Shown: one piece after another, positions 38,711 to 49,227 of the stretch
Numbering within the stretch: the first letter of the stretch is position 1
Layout of the letters: each line of letters begins with the position of its first letter
NCBI GenBank assembly: GCA_023391625.1
Contig: JAEWAN010000034.1
Span: 682,001 to 746,000 of the forward strand
DNA from: Bacteroidota bacterium
GTDB taxonomy: Bacteria > Bacteroidota > Bacteroidia > Bacteroidales > Paludibacteraceae
DNA: 64,000 bases
Direction of reading: 5' to 3'
Made by a program: the position numbers and the translations under genes
The notes under the pieces: generated by a model
Database searches by the model: none
What the model was told of the DNA's origin: nothing
The model's input: the letters and a program-made list of their open reading frames with translations, nothing else

Positions 38711-39793
38711 ATGTTTTCTTTTAATCCCAAATACATGGAACGTTGCCTGCAACTGGCGCAATATGGAGCCGGATACGTTTCACCCAACCCAATGGTGGGA
38801 GCAGTCATCGTACACAATGACATGATCATAGGCGAAGGCTATCACCGGCAATACGGCGAGCCGCATGCCGAACCCAATGCTATTCGTTCCGTAAAAGAAA
38901 CCCATCTTTTAAAAGATTCTACAATGTATGTCAGCCTGGAACCTTGTTCTCATTACGGCAAAACCCCTCCTTGCACTGACCTGATTGTATCCAAAGGGAT
39001 TCCCCGCGTAGTGATAGGTTCACCAGATCCCAATCCAAAAGTAGCAGGACGAGGAATAAAAAAATTGCAGGACGCCGGCATACAGGTCATCACCGGAATT
39101 ATGGAAAAAGAATGCAGGGAGCTGAATAAACATTTTTTTACCTTCCAGGAGAAAAAACGTCCTTACATTACACTAAAGTGGGCACAGACTACAGACGGAT
39201 TTATTGACATACAAAGAAAAAATGCCGACACCGCCCCTATACGTATATCCAATGAACTAACCAGCCTGCTGGTCCATAAAATGCGGGCAGAGAATCAGGC
39301 GATTCTGGTTGGTACAAACACAGCCCGGCTGGATAACCCTTCCTTAACTGTCCGCAAATGGAGCGGTACAAATCCGAATCGGATTGTTCTTGACCGTACA
39401 GGAAACATCCGATCCGACCTACGTGTTTTTAACGGAGAAACAGAAACATTTATTTACACGGAGACATCCGGAGAAAGCAGACATAATGTAGAGTATATTA
39501 CCTTGAATTTCAATCAGGAGACTATACTGGAAACAATTATAGAGGACTTGGCTAAACGTAATATCAATTCATTGTTGGTAGAAGGGGGAGCCAAACTACT
39601 GAATAGTTTTATCGAAAAAGGGTTATGGGACGAAGCACGGGTGGAAATAGCTCCTACCACCATCGGTACAGGTGTAACTGCTCCTGTCATCGCATCATTA
39701 CCCATAGAAGAAAAAACATATCAGCGCCACAAGTGTTTATCTTATAGGAATAATGATAAAGAACAAAAACAATCTGAAAATCAATGCAAATGA
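38711..39793 (+). CDS. ribD: Bifunctional riboflavin deaminase/reductase
   Basis: A 360-residue enzyme for the second and third steps of riboflavin synthesis. The N-terminal deaminase has the zinc site HAEPNAI (His52, catalytic Glu54) with EPCSHYGKTPPC (Cys79, Cys88). The C-terminal reductase begins near 150 with RPYITLKWAQTTDGFI and has LLVEGGAKLLNSFI. Other rib genes are not nearby. Its stop overlaps the next gene's start by the sequence ATGA (39790-39793), suggesting translational coupling. Confidence 0.95.
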   Translation: MFSFNPKYMERCLQLAQYGAGYVSPNPMVGAVIVHNDMIIGEGYHRQYGEPHAEPNAIRSVKETHLLKDSTMYVSLEPCSHYGKTPPCTDLIVSKGIPRVVIGSPDPNPKVAGRGIKKLQDAGIQVITGIMEKECRELNKHFFTFQEKKRPYITLKWAQTTDGFIDIQRKNADTAPIRISNELTSLLVHKMRAENQAILVGTNTARLDNPSLTVRKWSGTNPNRIVLDRTGNIRSDLRVFNGETETFIYTETSGESRHNVEYITLNFNQETILETIIEDLAKRNINSLLVEGGAKLLNSFIEKGLWDEARVEIAPTTIGTGVTAPVIASLPIEEKTYQRHKCLSYRNNDKEQKQSENQCK

Positions 39794-41196
39794 AACATAT
39801 AATACTTTCCCTTTTTGTGCTGTTCAGCCTGCCGTTTTTTGCCCAAAAAGCAGAAGATGCACAAACTTTTTTTAATAACCAACAATATAAAGAAGCACAA
39901 GATATATACGGGAAATTGCTTAAAAAGAATTCCAGAGACCCGCTAACCAATTACCGGTATGCACGCTGTTGCTTTGAACTAAAGGAATACGATAAAGCAA
40001 TCACCCATTTCCTTAAAACAAAAAAAGGATATCTCCAGCGGGACTATTACCTGGGAGATTCTTATTATGAGTTATATCATTTTGACCAAGCCGCTGAACA
40101 CTATCAAACTTACCTGACCAAGCTAAAAGACGGTGATCCTGAACGGGAAAAAATAGAACGGAAAATCAGCCAGTCGGAAAACGCAGAACGAATGCTTATG
40201 CGTATAGAAGATATTTCTATCACAGACAGCATTACAGTGGATAAAGACAAATTCCTGAAATTTTATAGATACTCCGAGGAACTGGGACGGCTAAAACAAG
40301 AAAAGATAAATATTGACTCTTTACGTCAGGAAGATAAGATCACCTATCAAACTCAACGGAGAGACCGGCTTTATTATTCTGACCTGGATAATAATCATAT
40401 GGATATTTATACTTCATACAAACTACTGGACACCTGGTCAGAACCTACCCGATTGCCGCTAACCATCAACAGCAACTCCAACGAGAACTACCCCTTCCTG
40501 CTTTTAGACGGCGTTACCTTGTATTTTGCCTCCGACGGGGAAAACTCTATCGGCGGATATGACATTTTCATCACCCGGTATGTACCGGCAAATGACATGT
40601 TCCTGACTCCGGAAAACGTTGGCATGCCTTTCAATTCTCCTCACAATGACTACATGATGGTCATTGACGAAGCCGCCAACCAAGGGTGGTTTGCCACAGA
40701 CCGAGCCCAGATAAAAGACAAAGTCACCATTTATTCATTCATAGTCAATGACTTCAAAAAAATTATAAAATCTGAGAATAAAGATTCCCTTCGTTCTGTA
40801 GCCCAGCTAAAAACACTCAGAAAAGTGGAAGTAGAAAATGAGGACAAAGACATAACAAACAATCAGAAACCAGAGAAAAAAGAGAAGGAAGATGGTTTCA
40901 ATTTCATTATTCAAGACAATCTGATATACAACAGCATATCACAATTCAAAAGTAAAGAAGCCTTAAATGCATATCATGAATTGGAAACACTTTTTTCTAA
41001 AAAACTGCATATAGAAGAACTTTTAAGTTCTTTGCGTAAACAGTACGATAGCGCACAGGATGATTCCCAAAGAAATGAAATTGCTCCCAGAATTTTATTA
41101 CTTGAAAAAGATTTGCGCAACCAGGAAGCTCTTATTGAAGAGAAAGTGTTGCAAATACGCAGTGAAGAAGTGAAGTACCTACAAAGCAAAAAATAA
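39790..41196 (+). CDS. Secreted TPR/PD40 protein, PorE-like without OmpA domain
   Basis: Start chosen at 39790, the second of two ATGs, giving an ATGA overlap with ribD; the protein is 468 residues. A signal peptide (MKHIILSLFVLFSLPFFA) is followed by three to four TPR units (about 19-130), then a beta-propeller-like PD40 region (about 190-310: RDRLYYSDLDNNHMDIYTS, TLYFASDGENSIGGYDIFITRY). The end is a charged coiled coil (about 365-468). PorE/OmpA-type proteins share TPR-WD40 order but have a C-terminal OmpA peptidoglycan-binding domain, absent here. Likely periplasmic scaffold. Confidence 0.78.
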   Translation: MKHIILSLFVLFSLPFFAQKAEDAQTFFNNQQYKEAQDIYGKLLKKNSRDPLTNYRYARCCFELKEYDKAITHFLKTKKGYLQRDYYLGDSYYELYHFDQAAEHYQTYLTKLKDGDPEREKIERKISQSENAERMLMRIEDISITDSITVDKDKFLKFYRYSEELGRLKQEKINIDSLRQEDKITYQTQRRDRLYYSDLDNNHMDIYTSYKLLDTWSEPTRLPLTINSNSNENYPFLLLDGVTLYFASDGENSIGGYDIFITRYVPANDMFLTPENVGMPFNSPHNDYMMVIDEAANQGWFATDRAQIKDKVTIYSFIVNDFKKIIKSENKDSLRSVAQLKTLRKVEVENEDKDITNNQKPEKKEKEDGFNFIIQDNLIYNSISQFKSKEALNAYHELETLFSKKLHIEELLSSLRKQYDSAQDDSQRNEIAPRILLLEKDLRNQEALIEEKVLQIRSEEVKYLQSKK

Positions 41197-41223
41197 GAAA
41201 CCGGAAAATTCCGGTTTCTTATT
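41192..41223. terminator. Bidirectional terminator between TPR/PD40 gene and yggS
   Basis: 15-base perfect arms (41192-41206 and 41209-41223) around two bases, core AAGAAACCGGAA. The left arm contains the stop codon of the plus-strand gene. Confidence 0.85.
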
Positions 41224-41243
41224 AATCCATATTCTCTCAAAAA

Positions 41244-41915
41244 TCAATATTCCCTCGGTCCAAAAATCGTAGTACCGATACGTACCATGGTGCTGCCTTC
41301 CTCTATCGCAATACGATAATCATCAGACATTCCCATGGATAGTTCGCAAAAAGCAGAATCACAAGGGAAAAATTCATTTTTTAAACGTTCAAATACACTC
41401 TTAAGGTATCTGAACTCATTTCTTACCTGTTCCTGATCATCTGTAAAAGTAGCCATCCCCATCAATCCACATATTGAAATACCGGGATAATCCTCAGCAT
41501 TCCAGCCATTTAAAGCTGCTACCAGTTCATCCTCACTAAAACCGAATTTAGTTTCTTCTTTGGCAATATGCACTTGTAACAGACAATTCACTTTCCGTCC
41601 GGCCTTCACTGCCTGCTTATTTATTTCGGTCAGCAAACGCCATGAGTCAACTCCATGAATCAACTCCACAAAAGGAACGATATATTTTACTTTATTCGTC
41701 TGCAGATGCCCTATAAAATGCCAAATGATATCACCCGGCAATTCTTCCTGCTTTTTCACCAATTCCTGTACTTTACTTTCCCCAAAAATACGTTCACCGA
41801 ACTCGTATGCCTGAAGAATAGAATCATTAGTATGAAATTTAGAAACACAAACCAACTTGACATGCGAAGGAATGTGCTTACGGATATCTTGTATATTATC
41901 AGAGATAACAGACAT
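41244..41915 (-). CDS. YggS family PLP homeostasis protein
   Basis: A 223-residue single-domain PLP-binding protein. The PLP Lys is in KLVCVSKFHTND near residue 26, and the conserved segments FGESKVQELVKK, WHFIGHLQTNKVKY, LSMGMSDDYRIAIEEGSTMVRIGTTIFG are all present. The family (YggS/PLPBP) buffers PLP and affects amino-acid metabolism without a known reaction. It is 25 bases downstream of the DUF4494 gene on the same strand. Confidence 0.92.
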   Translation of the reverse strand: MSVISDNIQDIRKHIPSHVKLVCVSKFHTNDSILQAYEFGERIFGESKVQELVKKQEELPGDIIWHFIGHLQTNKVKYIVPFVELIHGVDSWRLLTEINKQAVKAGRKVNCLLQVHIAKEETKFGFSEDELVAALNGWNAEDYPGISICGLMGMATFTDDQEQVRNEFRYLKSVFERLKNEFFPCDSAFCELSMGMSDDYRIAIEEGSTMVRIGTTIFGPREY

Positions 41916-41940
41916 AAACCAATCTGATTTTTAATATTTA

Positions 41941-42399
41941 TTATTCCTGAACCGGAGACACTACCGCCTGTTCCGAATCATACAAATACACATCCATGAT
42001 AGATGTTTCAGTAATAGATGCTACTTCATAATCGGCCATAGAACCTTTCATGCCTTCCTGCAAGCCATCCCAAGCTTCTTTAACCGTAGAAGCCTGAACC
42101 ATCATAGTAACCCCTACCCTTTTTTCTATTCCTTTTTCCTCATCCAGTGAAATATAAAACACTTTGCAGCGATACCACTTATCTCCGCTTTCATTAGGAA
42201 ACATTTCACTAATACGTGCCCTTTTAATATTCGCAACAGTAAACTCTCCGCTGATAAAGGGTTTCATTTCTTTGGTAATACGGGCTTCCGCTTCTGTAAA
42301 TGACAATGCATCTACCAGATAATTTTCATTTACATTGGTAATTTTACCATCACCCGCATTTTTTTCATATTTAATTTTACATTCAAACCAATTATGCAT
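41941..42399 (-). CDS. DUF4494 family protein
   Basis: A 152-residue cytoplasmic protein of the Bacteroidota-specific DUF4494 family. The start MHNWFECKIKYEK and the repeats VDALSFTEAEARITKEM and KEAWDGLQEGMKGSMADYEVASI are characteristic, probably two copies of a small alpha/beta unit. Function unknown. It precedes yggS closely, a pairing common in the phylum as far as I recall. Confidence 0.85.
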   Translation of the reverse strand: MHNWFECKIKYEKNAGDGKITNVNENYLVDALSFTEAEARITKEMKPFISGEFTVANIKRARISEMFPNESGDKWYRCKVFYISLDEEKGIEKRVGVTMMVQASTVKEAWDGLQEGMKGSMADYEVASITETSIMDVYLYDSEQAVVSPVQE

Positions 42400-42512
42400 A
42401 TCTACTTATTTATAAATTATTTAAGAATAAAAAAGCCTCAGAAAAAAGGCCTTTACACGAAATACAAAGATACTTAAATCTTTTTCAAACAGGAGAAAAC
42501 TAACGAAAAAAA

Positions 42513-43121
42513 TCATGAGTTATATAACCCATGATCCTGTATATAAACATATACCACAGGTGGAATATCACCGGAAACATCTTCTTTCTCCGCTATCTTT
42601 TTCCGTATTTCCGTGGAAGAAACATCATAAAAAGGAGTATCCAGTAACCGCATTTCCGGATAACGTCCTTTCACTAAAGCGAAATCATACCCGGGACGAG
42701 GATATACCCATACGACATTATCTGCCAATATCTTTTTATAATCTTTCCATTTGTCAAACAGCAGCGCATTATCACTCCCGATTAACAACGAGAATTGAAC
42801 ACTCGGATATAAAGACGAGAATTTTTTCAACGTATCAACCGTATAGGAAGGTACAGGCATGGAAAACTCTATGTCCGACACCTTCAGAGAAGGATTTCCG
42901 TCAACAGCTAATTGCAGCATTTCCAACCGGATATGATGATCTATCAAGTCCGACTGTTGTTTCAAAGGATTACAAGGTGACACAACAAACCAGACTTCAT
43001 CAACCTTACCCTCCGCAAGCAGGTGTTGCGCCAAGCTCAGATGCCCGTTATGAACCGGATTAAAAGACCCGAAATACAAACCGACTCTCAACCCACTGGA
43101 AGGTATTTCTACGTTATTCAT
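42513..43121 (-). CDS. nadD: Nicotinate-nucleotide adenylyltransferase
   Basis: A 202-residue nucleotidyltransferase making deamido-NAD from nicotinate mononucleotide and ATP. The N-terminal motif YFGSFNPVHNGH contains the adenylate-site HxGH (His24, His27). The C-terminal SSTEIRKKI is the second ATP-binding signature, and LLIGSDNALLFDKWKDYKKIL is the usual NadD centre. It lies 27 bases after the PAP2 phosphatase gene and is probably co-transcribed with it. Confidence 0.95.
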   Translation of the reverse strand: MNNVEIPSSGLRVGLYFGSFNPVHNGHLSLAQHLLAEGKVDEVWFVVSPCNPLKQQSDLIDHHIRLEMLQLAVDGNPSLKVSDIEFSMPVPSYTVDTLKKFSSLYPSVQFSLLIGSDNALLFDKWKDYKKILADNVVWVYPRPGYDFALVKGRYPEMRLLDTPFYDVSSTEIRKKIAEKEDVSGDIPPVVYVYIQDHGLYNS

Positions 43122-43148
43122 GTATTCCTTTGATTAATTTTATAAACT

Positions 43149-43784
43149 CTATCTGTTTTTTAATGATTTCTCATACCATACAGGATTCCTGCCATCTATT
43201 ACATAAAGGCAGAAAACAGTCATCACTACCCCGACAATAGCTCCAGCTAAAACATCTGTAGCAAAATGCTGTGAAAGATAAATACGTGAGTAACCGACTA
43301 AAATTCCCAACAAGCAATACAAACACTGCAACAATTTATTTTTAGTTAAGAATGCCAGAGACAGGAAGAAGGCAAAAGCGGCTGTTGTATGACCGGAAGG
43401 AAAACTATGGGAAGAATGTAAATGAACCCCAAGCACCTGAGGCAGTTCTATATCCGGGAAAAATTCACTAAAATAACGTTTAGGACGATCTACATCAAAA
43501 AGACGTTTTAATATTTGAGTCATCAAACCGGCTGCGATCTGCGAACTAAAAACAAGCAGAGCTGCCCGATAACGATAAAACAGCAAACCGGCGCCTACCA
43601 CAAAAGGCACCCATTCACCGACTTGAGTATAATAACGAAAAAAAACATCCGCCACATCTGTATGACAGGAATTAAGCCAAAGATGCAAATCACCTTTTTC
43701 CTTAATGATTATAAGTACTGATAAAACGATTAAAAAGACAAAATAGGGAATCCAGAACGCCCAATATTGTTTCAATTTTTTCAT
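43149..43784 (-). CDS. PAP2 family membrane phosphatase
   Basis: A 211-residue membrane protein with about six helices. The three PAP2 motifs are complete: KRLFDVDRPKRYF, PSGHTT and SRIYLSQHFATDVLAG, supplying the catalytic His residues and Asp on the periplasmic side. Such enzymes dephosphorylate undecaprenyl diphosphate, phosphatidic acid or lipid A; the substrate here is not fixed by the sequence. It is between mnmD (58-base gap) and nadD (27-base gap). Confidence 0.88.
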   Translation of the reverse strand: MKKLKQYWAFWIPYFVFLIVLSVLIIIKEKGDLHLWLNSCHTDVADVFFRYYTQVGEWVPFVVGAGLLFYRYRAALLVFSSQIAAGLMTQILKRLFDVDRPKRYFSEFFPDIELPQVLGVHLHSSHSFPSGHTTAAFAFFLSLAFLTKNKLLQCLYCLLGILVGYSRIYLSQHFATDVLAGAIVGVVMTVFCLYVIDGRNPVWYEKSLKNR

Positions 43785-43842
43785 ATTTATTATAATATTT
43801 ATTTTTAATTATCTTGCTTAAAACATTAACCGCAACTATTCA

Positions 43843-44496
43843 TCACCGCCGGACAGCCCGGAGTATCTCTCGCTTTCCCGGAGGTCCGGGCAAACGCTCC
43901 ACCTGATAACCGGCAGCCTGCATGGCACGCCTCACCATCCCTTTAGCACAATAAGTTGTCAATACGCCACCGGGAGCAGTATGATTATACAACATTTCAA
44001 AACGCTCCTGAGCCCACATATCCGGCTGCTTATCAGGAGAAAAAGCATCAAAATAAATCACGTCATAAGAATTTTCCAACTCAAGAGCCGTAAAATCTCC
44101 CTGAATTTTATTCAATACGAAAAAAGGAGTTATTTCCACAGGCTCATTCCACGGCGACTCATGCATTTTAACGAACAAGTCTTCATACGCAGGATTGATT
44201 TGAGCGGCAAAATTCAGTTTTCGTGCCGTAACTACCTCCAACGGATAATATTCCACGGAAGTATAATAAACTTTTTTCCTCTCTTCCCCAGCCTGGCATA
44301 ACGTAAGGAATGCATTTAACCCTGTACCGAATCCGACTTCAAAAATATTGAGTTCCGGCTTCCGGCAACAATTCCAGGCAGAATCCATAAATATATGGTT
44401 AGATTCCTGAATAGCCCCATGTATAGAATGATAACACTCTTCCACAAGTTCTGAATATAATGTATGTGACCCGTCTTCCGTTAAAAATAATTGCAT
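43843..44496 (-). CDS. mnmD: tRNA 5-methylaminomethyl-2-thiouridine methyltransferase MnmD
   Basis: Start set at 44496 (MQLFLTEDGSHTLYSELVEECYHS), ten codons inside the longest frame, since this is where MnmD homologues begin. The protein is 217 residues. Motifs include HIFMDSAWN, the SAM-binding FEVGFGTGLNAFLT, and VIYFDAFSPDKQPDMW. It is the stand-alone methyltransferase half of MnmC, lacking the FAD oxidase domain, and completes mnm5s2U34 in tRNA. TATTTTTG at 44516-44523 is a fitting promoter element. Confidence 0.92.
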   Translation of the reverse strand: MQLFLTEDGSHTLYSELVEECYHSIHGAIQESNHIFMDSAWNCCRKPELNIFEVGFGTGLNAFLTLCQAGEERKKVYYTSVEYYPLEVVTARKLNFAAQINPAYEDLFVKMHESPWNEPVEITPFFVLNKIQGDFTALELENSYDVIYFDAFSPDKQPDMWAQERFEMLYNHTAPGGVLTTYCAKGMVRRAMQAAGYQVERLPGPPGKREILRAVRR

Positions 44497-44515
44497 ATGT
44501 AAGAAAAGTAAAGCG

Positions 44516-44523
44516 CAAAAATA
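44516..44523 (-). promoter_or_regulatory. -7 element of mnmD
   Basis: TATTTTTG on the minus strand, 19 bases before the mnmD start. Confidence 0.45.
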
Positions 44524-44526
44524 CAT

Positions 44527-44826
44527 AATTTATTGCTTCGGGAAACAAAGGTATTTTTACATTTCAACCTTAAAGGAAAAATAATCCATAATTAATTTTA
44601 ATACTATAACAAATAATTAAACAGGCTCAAACACCCATAGAAAAACGCCTTATACTACAAGATAAGTTGTTCAAATATATTTCATTACACTATAAATCTG
44701 GTAATCAAAACAATAGTCACAACAACTGTTAAAGTTATTGGTTTACAACACTTAATACATTCCATTATCCATAAAATATATTAACTTTGCAAAACTTTTT
44801 CATGAAAATGAAATAAACTTTTACCT
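44527..44826. other. Divergent intergenic region before the glycogen genes
   Basis: About 300 AT-rich bases between mnmD and the glycogen synthase gene. TAACTTTG at 44782-44789 is a good -7 element for the synthase gene (37 bases before the ATG). No gene, repeat or structured RNA seen in the rest. Confidence 0.5.
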
Positions 44827-46500
44827 ATGACTAAGAAACTCGCTCCCGATTATATTTTTGAAACAAGCTGGGAAGTATGTAATATGGTAGGTGGCATATA
44901 CACTGTACTTTCTACCCGAGCTGCAATCCTCGTTGAACAACATAAAGACAATCTTATTTTTATAGGTCCGGACGTATGGAAGGATCAAAAAAATCCATAT
45001 TTCACGGAATGTCCAGACTCGTTAGCAGACTGGAAGGAATATACCTTAAAAAAATATAAACTTCCTATCCGAATAGGGAGATGGAACGTCCCCGGTAACC
45101 CGATGGCGGTTCTGGTAGACTTCTCTTCCTTATATGAATGTAAAAATGAAATCTACGGACATGTATGGGAACAAGTAGGAGTAGATTCACTGTATGCCTA
45201 TGGCGATTACGATGAATCATCCATGTTCGGATACTCCACCGGTATGATTATAGAAAGCTATTACCGCTTTTTTAAATTATCCAGAAAAAAAGTAGTAGCC
45301 CACTTTAACGAATGGATGACTACATTCGGAGCTTTCTACATAAAAGAACATTTACCCGAAGTCGCCACTTTGTTTACAACACATGCCACATCCATAGGAC
45401 GTTCCATTGCCGGGAATAACAAACCATTGTATAATTATCTGAATGAATACAACGGTGACCAAATGGCACGGGAACTGAACATGGTATCCAAACATTCTAC
45501 AGAAAAAACAGGTGCTCATGTGGTAGATTGTTTTACAACCGTGAGCGATATCACAGCCAGAGAATGCGCCCAGCTATTGGACAAAGCACCCGATGTGGTT
45601 ACACCCAACGGATTTGAAGACGATTTCGTGCCTAAAGGAAGAACTTTCACTCAAAAACGCAAGGAAGCCAGAGAAACTTTACGCAGGGTTACAGAAGCCC
45701 TATTGGGATATAAACTATCTGACAATGCCTTATACGTAGGTACCGCCGGACGTTATGAATATAAAAACAAAGGAATAGACGTCTTTATGGATGCCTTGAA
45801 ACGTGTCCTGAAAAAAGAAACGGATAGGGAAATAGTAGCTTTTCTCGTTGTTCCCGCACACGTATCCGGCCCAAGAAAAGACCTGCTGAATATACTGGAA
45901 ACCGGTAATGGTAAAATAGAAACATGGAATCATTATACAACCCACGAATTATATAATTATGACCATGACAACATTATGTCTGCCATAAACTGGTATCATT
46001 TTAAAAACGAAGAATCGGACAAGCTTAAAGTTGTTTTCATCCCCTCCTATCTAAACGGAGCTGATGAAATATTCAATAAAGTGTATTATGATTTACTGAT
46101 TGGTTTGGATTTAACCGTGTTCCCGTCCTATTACGAGCCTTGGGGATACACTCCGCTGGAAAGCGTTGCTTTCGGAGTGCCGACTATCACCACCGAGTTG
46201 TCCGGATTCGGACAATGGGTGTCCCCGGAACCGCAGGGTATAGAAAACGGAGTAGCCGTAATCCATCGTTCCGATTATAACGCACACAATGTAGCCTACC
46301 AATTGTCTAACATGATATTGGATTTTGCCACGTTCAATGAACAAAAAGTAAAAACAATACGGAAAAAAGCAAGCGCCATCGCAGAAAAAGCGCTGTGGGA
46401 ACACTTTATCCAATATTATGAGGACGCATACGATATTGCCCTGACAAAGGCAAAACAAAGAAAGACCAAAAAATCTACCGGAAATACCACAGAACAATAA
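44827..46500 (+). CDS. Glycogen synthase, GT3-like
   Basis: A 557-residue glycosyltransferase that extends alpha-1,4-glucan from a nucleotide-glucose. It begins DYIFETSWEVCNMVGGIYTVLSTRA; the GG and downstream Lys/Arg residues match the eukaryotic-like GT3 family more than the bacterial GlgA (KTGGL) family. The C-terminal half has TAGRYEYKNKGIDVFMDAL, and the family motif FPSYYEPWGYTPLES provides the two Glu residues of the E-x7-E catalytic pair. Followed 148 bases later by glycogen phosphorylase. Confidence 0.88.
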   Translation: MTKKLAPDYIFETSWEVCNMVGGIYTVLSTRAAILVEQHKDNLIFIGPDVWKDQKNPYFTECPDSLADWKEYTLKKYKLPIRIGRWNVPGNPMAVLVDFSSLYECKNEIYGHVWEQVGVDSLYAYGDYDESSMFGYSTGMIIESYYRFFKLSRKKVVAHFNEWMTTFGAFYIKEHLPEVATLFTTHATSIGRSIAGNNKPLYNYLNEYNGDQMARELNMVSKHSTEKTGAHVVDCFTTVSDITARECAQLLDKAPDVVTPNGFEDDFVPKGRTFTQKRKEARETLRRVTEALLGYKLSDNALYVGTAGRYEYKNKGIDVFMDALKRVLKKETDREIVAFLVVPAHVSGPRKDLLNILETGNGKIETWNHYTTHELYNYDHDNIMSAINWYHFKNEESDKLKVVFIPSYLNGADEIFNKVYYDLLIGLDLTVFPSYYEPWGYTPLESVAFGVPTITTELSGFGQWVSPEPQGIENGVAVIHRSDYNAHNVAYQLSNMILDFATFNEQKVKTIRKKASAIAEKALWEHFIQYYEDAYDIALTKAKQRKTKKSTGNTTEQ

Positions 46501-46565
46501 AGATTTATTTATTGAATCTTTAGATTAGCAACTGATTATTTATAAACAAGTAACAGTTATTTCCT

Positions 46566-46573
46566 TATCTTTG
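46566..46573 (+). promoter_or_regulatory. -7 element of glgP
   Basis: TATCTTTG, 75 bases before the glgP start, suggesting that the phosphorylase has its own promoter besides any read-through from the synthase gene. Confidence 0.5.
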
Positions 46574-46648
46574 CACATATACAAAGCGAAGATATAAGAA
46601 TAAAAAGATTTTTTCTTTCAATAATTTATATTTAAAGTTTTAATTATT

Positions 46649-49213
46649 ATGAAAATCAAGGTGAACGAAGTAAATGAGGTTAGTTGGAGAGACATGAATG
46701 TGAAATCCAATTTACCTGATAACTTGAAAAAATTAGACGAGATCGCCAACAACCTATGGTGGTGTTGGGACAGCGAAGCCAGGGATTTATTTCGGAACAT
46801 AAATAGAACGGCATGGAAGGAAGCTTCTTCAAATCCCATCCAGCTTTTCAATATATTAAGTTACCAACAGTTAGTAGAATTAAGCCAGGATGAAACATTT
46901 CTAAAAAAATTAGATAATGTTTATAAACGTTTCAAAGCTTATTTGGAAGATCCTTTTGACAAAAACAAACCATCCATTGCTTACTTCAGCATGGAATACG
47001 GTTTAACGGAAATCCTGAAAATTTACTCCGGAGGATTAGGAGTACTGGCCGGTGACTACCTGAAAGAAGCCAGCGACTCACATGTTGACATGTCGGCTAT
47101 CGGTTTCTTGTACCGCTACGGTTATTTTACACAATCCCTATCTATGGACGGACAGCAAATAGCTGTATATGAAGCCCAGAATTTCAATAATCTGCCTATC
47201 GAGCAGATAAAGGACGAAAATGATGCTCCCGTTTTACTGGAAGTTCCATATCCCGGACGCATCGTATATGCTTATATATGGAAAGTATCGGTAGGACGTA
47301 TCAACCTGTACCTTTTAGATACAGACAATGATATGAACAGCGAATTCGACCGTTCCATCACCCACCAGCTATACGGAGGCGACTGGGAAAACCGGTTGAA
47401 ACAGGAAATCATGTTGGGTATAGGAGGTATATTAGCCTTGAAAAAATTAGGCATACAAAAAGACGTATACCACTGTAATGAAGGTCATGCAGCACTTATC
47501 AACGTACAACGCCTGGTAGATTTGATTGCCGATAAAAACCTTTCATTCAACGAAGCTCTGGAAGTTGTCCGCGCAAGTTCTCTTTATACCGTACACACTC
47601 CGGTACCGGCCGGACACGACAGCTTTGATGAAGGATTATTCGGAAAATACATGAGCGAATATCCTGCCAAATTAAAAATATCATGGAATGAATTTATAGA
47701 CATGGGACGGGAACGCCCCGGAGACCATAACGAAAAATTCAGCATGAGTACGTTTGCCTGCAACACTTGCCAGGAAGTAAACGGTGTAAGCTGGTTGCAT
47801 GGCAAAGTATCACAGAAAATGTTCCAACCCATATGGAAAGGATATTTTCCGGAAGAATTACATGTCAGCTATGTAACGAACGGTGTTCACTTACCTACCT
47901 GGACTGCAACAACCTGGAAACAGACTTACGAAAAGTATTTTACAAAAGACTTTTACAACGACCAGTCCAACTCCAAAATATGGCAGGGTATTTATGAAGT
48001 GCCTGACCAGGAAATATGGGACATCCGTATGAAAATGAAAAACCAGTTGCTGGATTATATCAAAGTACAATTCAGAGACTCATGGATGAAGAACCAGGGA
48101 GACCCGTCACGTATCGTTTCCATTCTGGAATCTATCAATCCTCAGGCACTAACCATCGGATTCGGACGCCGTTTTGCAACCTATAAACGTGCACACCTGC
48201 TGTTTACAGACCTTGAACGACTTGAAAAAATCGTAAACAATCCATTACATCCGGTACAGTTCCTTTTCACAGGAAAAGCACACCCGGCTGACGGCGGAGG
48301 ACAAGGCCTGATTAAACGGATCGTCGAAATTTCACGCATGCCGCAATTCTTAGGAAAAGTAATTTTCCTTGAAAACTACGATATGCGTTTGGCTAAACGC
48401 TTGATATCCGGTGTAGACATATGGTTAAATACCCCTACACGTCCGTTAGAAGCTTCCGGAACATCCGGAGAGAAAGCTCAGATGAATGGAGTATTAAATT
48501 TCTCCGTACTGGATGGATGGTGGCTTGAAGGGTACGTAAAAGGAGCCGGCTGGGCATTGACAGAAAAACGTACATACGAAAACCAGGCATACCAGGATCA
48601 ATTGGATGCAGCAACCATTTACAGTATGCTGGAAAATGAAATCATTCCTCTGTATTTCGCTAAAAACACAAAAGGATATTCACCGGAATGGATTCAATAC
48701 ATTAAGAATTCGATTGCTCAAATCACTCCACGATTCACTACTAAACGAATGATGGATGATTATATCAACCGTTTCTATAACAAACTATCATCACGTTCAC
48801 AGTCACTGGCTAAAGACAACTATGCTAAGGCAAAAGAAATTGCCGCATGGAAAGAAAAAATAGCAACAGGATGGAACAACATCGAAGTGGTGTCTGTAAA
48901 TCTGCCGGAAGGGCTTACTCACAGTCCATTAGCAGGAGAAACTTACCCACTGGATGTAGTGATAGACACTAAGGACTTGAATGATAAAGGTATCGGTATA
49001 GAATTGGTAGCCACCCGTTCTGACCAGAATAACCACGAACAATTGTACGAAGTAAAAGAATTGAAACTTGTAAAAACCGAAGGTTCTGTTATGTATTACC
49101 ATTTAGACCTTCAACTTGAACTTGCAGGTTCATTTAAATACAGTTTCCGTATGTTCCCGAAAAACGATGATCTTCCTCATCGTCAGGACTTCTGCTATGT
49201 ACGCTGGATATAA
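46649..49213 (+). CDS. glgP: Alpha-glucan (glycogen) phosphorylase, short type
   Basis: An 854-residue PLP enzyme releasing glucose-1-phosphate from glycogen. The N-terminus ([21 protein letters not shown]) is the DUF3417 domain found in thermotoga-type phosphorylases. The nucleotide and glucan sites are in [22 protein letters not shown] and NEGHAAL. PLP is on Lys609 in [17 protein letters not shown]. The end (about 750-854) is an extra beta domain typical of Bacteroidota versions. With the GT3 synthase it forms a synthesis/breakdown pair under separate promoters. Confidence 0.94.
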   Translation: MKIKVNEVNEVSWRDMNVKSNLPDNLKKLDEIANNLWWCWDSEARDLFRNINRTAWKEASSNPIQLFNILSYQQLVELSQDETFLKKLDNVYKRFKAYLEDPFDKNKPSIAYFSMEYGLTEILKIYSGGLGVLAGDYLKEASDSHVDMSAIGFLYRYGYFTQSLSMDGQQIAVYEAQNFNNLPIEQIKDENDAPVLLEVPYPGRIVYAYIWKVSVGRINLYLLDTDNDMNSEFDRSITHQLYGGDWENRLKQEIMLGIGGILALKKLGIQKDVYHCNEGHAALINVQRLVDLIADKNLSFNEALEVVRASSLYTVHTPVPAGHDSFDEGLFGKYMSEYPAKLKISWNEFIDMGRERPGDHNEKFSMSTFACNTCQEVNGVSWLHGKVSQKMFQPIWKGYFPEELHVSYVTNGVHLPTWTATTWKQTYEKYFTKDFYNDQSNSKIWQGIYEVPDQEIWDIRMKMKNQLLDYIKVQFRDSWMKNQGDPSRIVSILESINPQALTIGFGRRFATYKRAHLLFTDLERLEKIVNNPLHPVQFLFTGKAHPADGGGQGLIKRIVEISRMPQFLGKVIFLENYDMRLAKRLISGVDIWLNTPTRPLEASGTSGEKAQMNGVLNFSVLDGWWLEGYVKGAGWALTEKRTYENQAYQDQLDAATIYSMLENEIIPLYFAKNTKGYSPEWIQYIKNSIAQITPRFTTKRMMDDYINRFYNKLSSRSQSLAKDNYAKAKEIAAWKEKIATGWNNIEVVSVNLPEGLTHSPLAGETYPLDVVIDTKDLNDKGIGIELVATRSDQNNHEQLYEVKELKLVKTEGSVMYYHLDLQLELAGSFKYSFRMFPKNDDLPHRQDFCYVRWI

Positions 49214-49227
49214 ATCCTACAACAACA

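Noticed and set aside
42430..42455. Possible hairpin AAAAGCC...GGCCTTT between nadD and DUF4494 genes
   Set aside because: Arms do not pair cleanly (one base out of register) and it lies between co-directional genes; too weak to call.
42515..43063. Plus-strand 182-codon frame opposite nadD
   Set aside because: Antisense to a nadD gene with all active-site motifs; composition rich in His/Pro/Ser, not protein-like.
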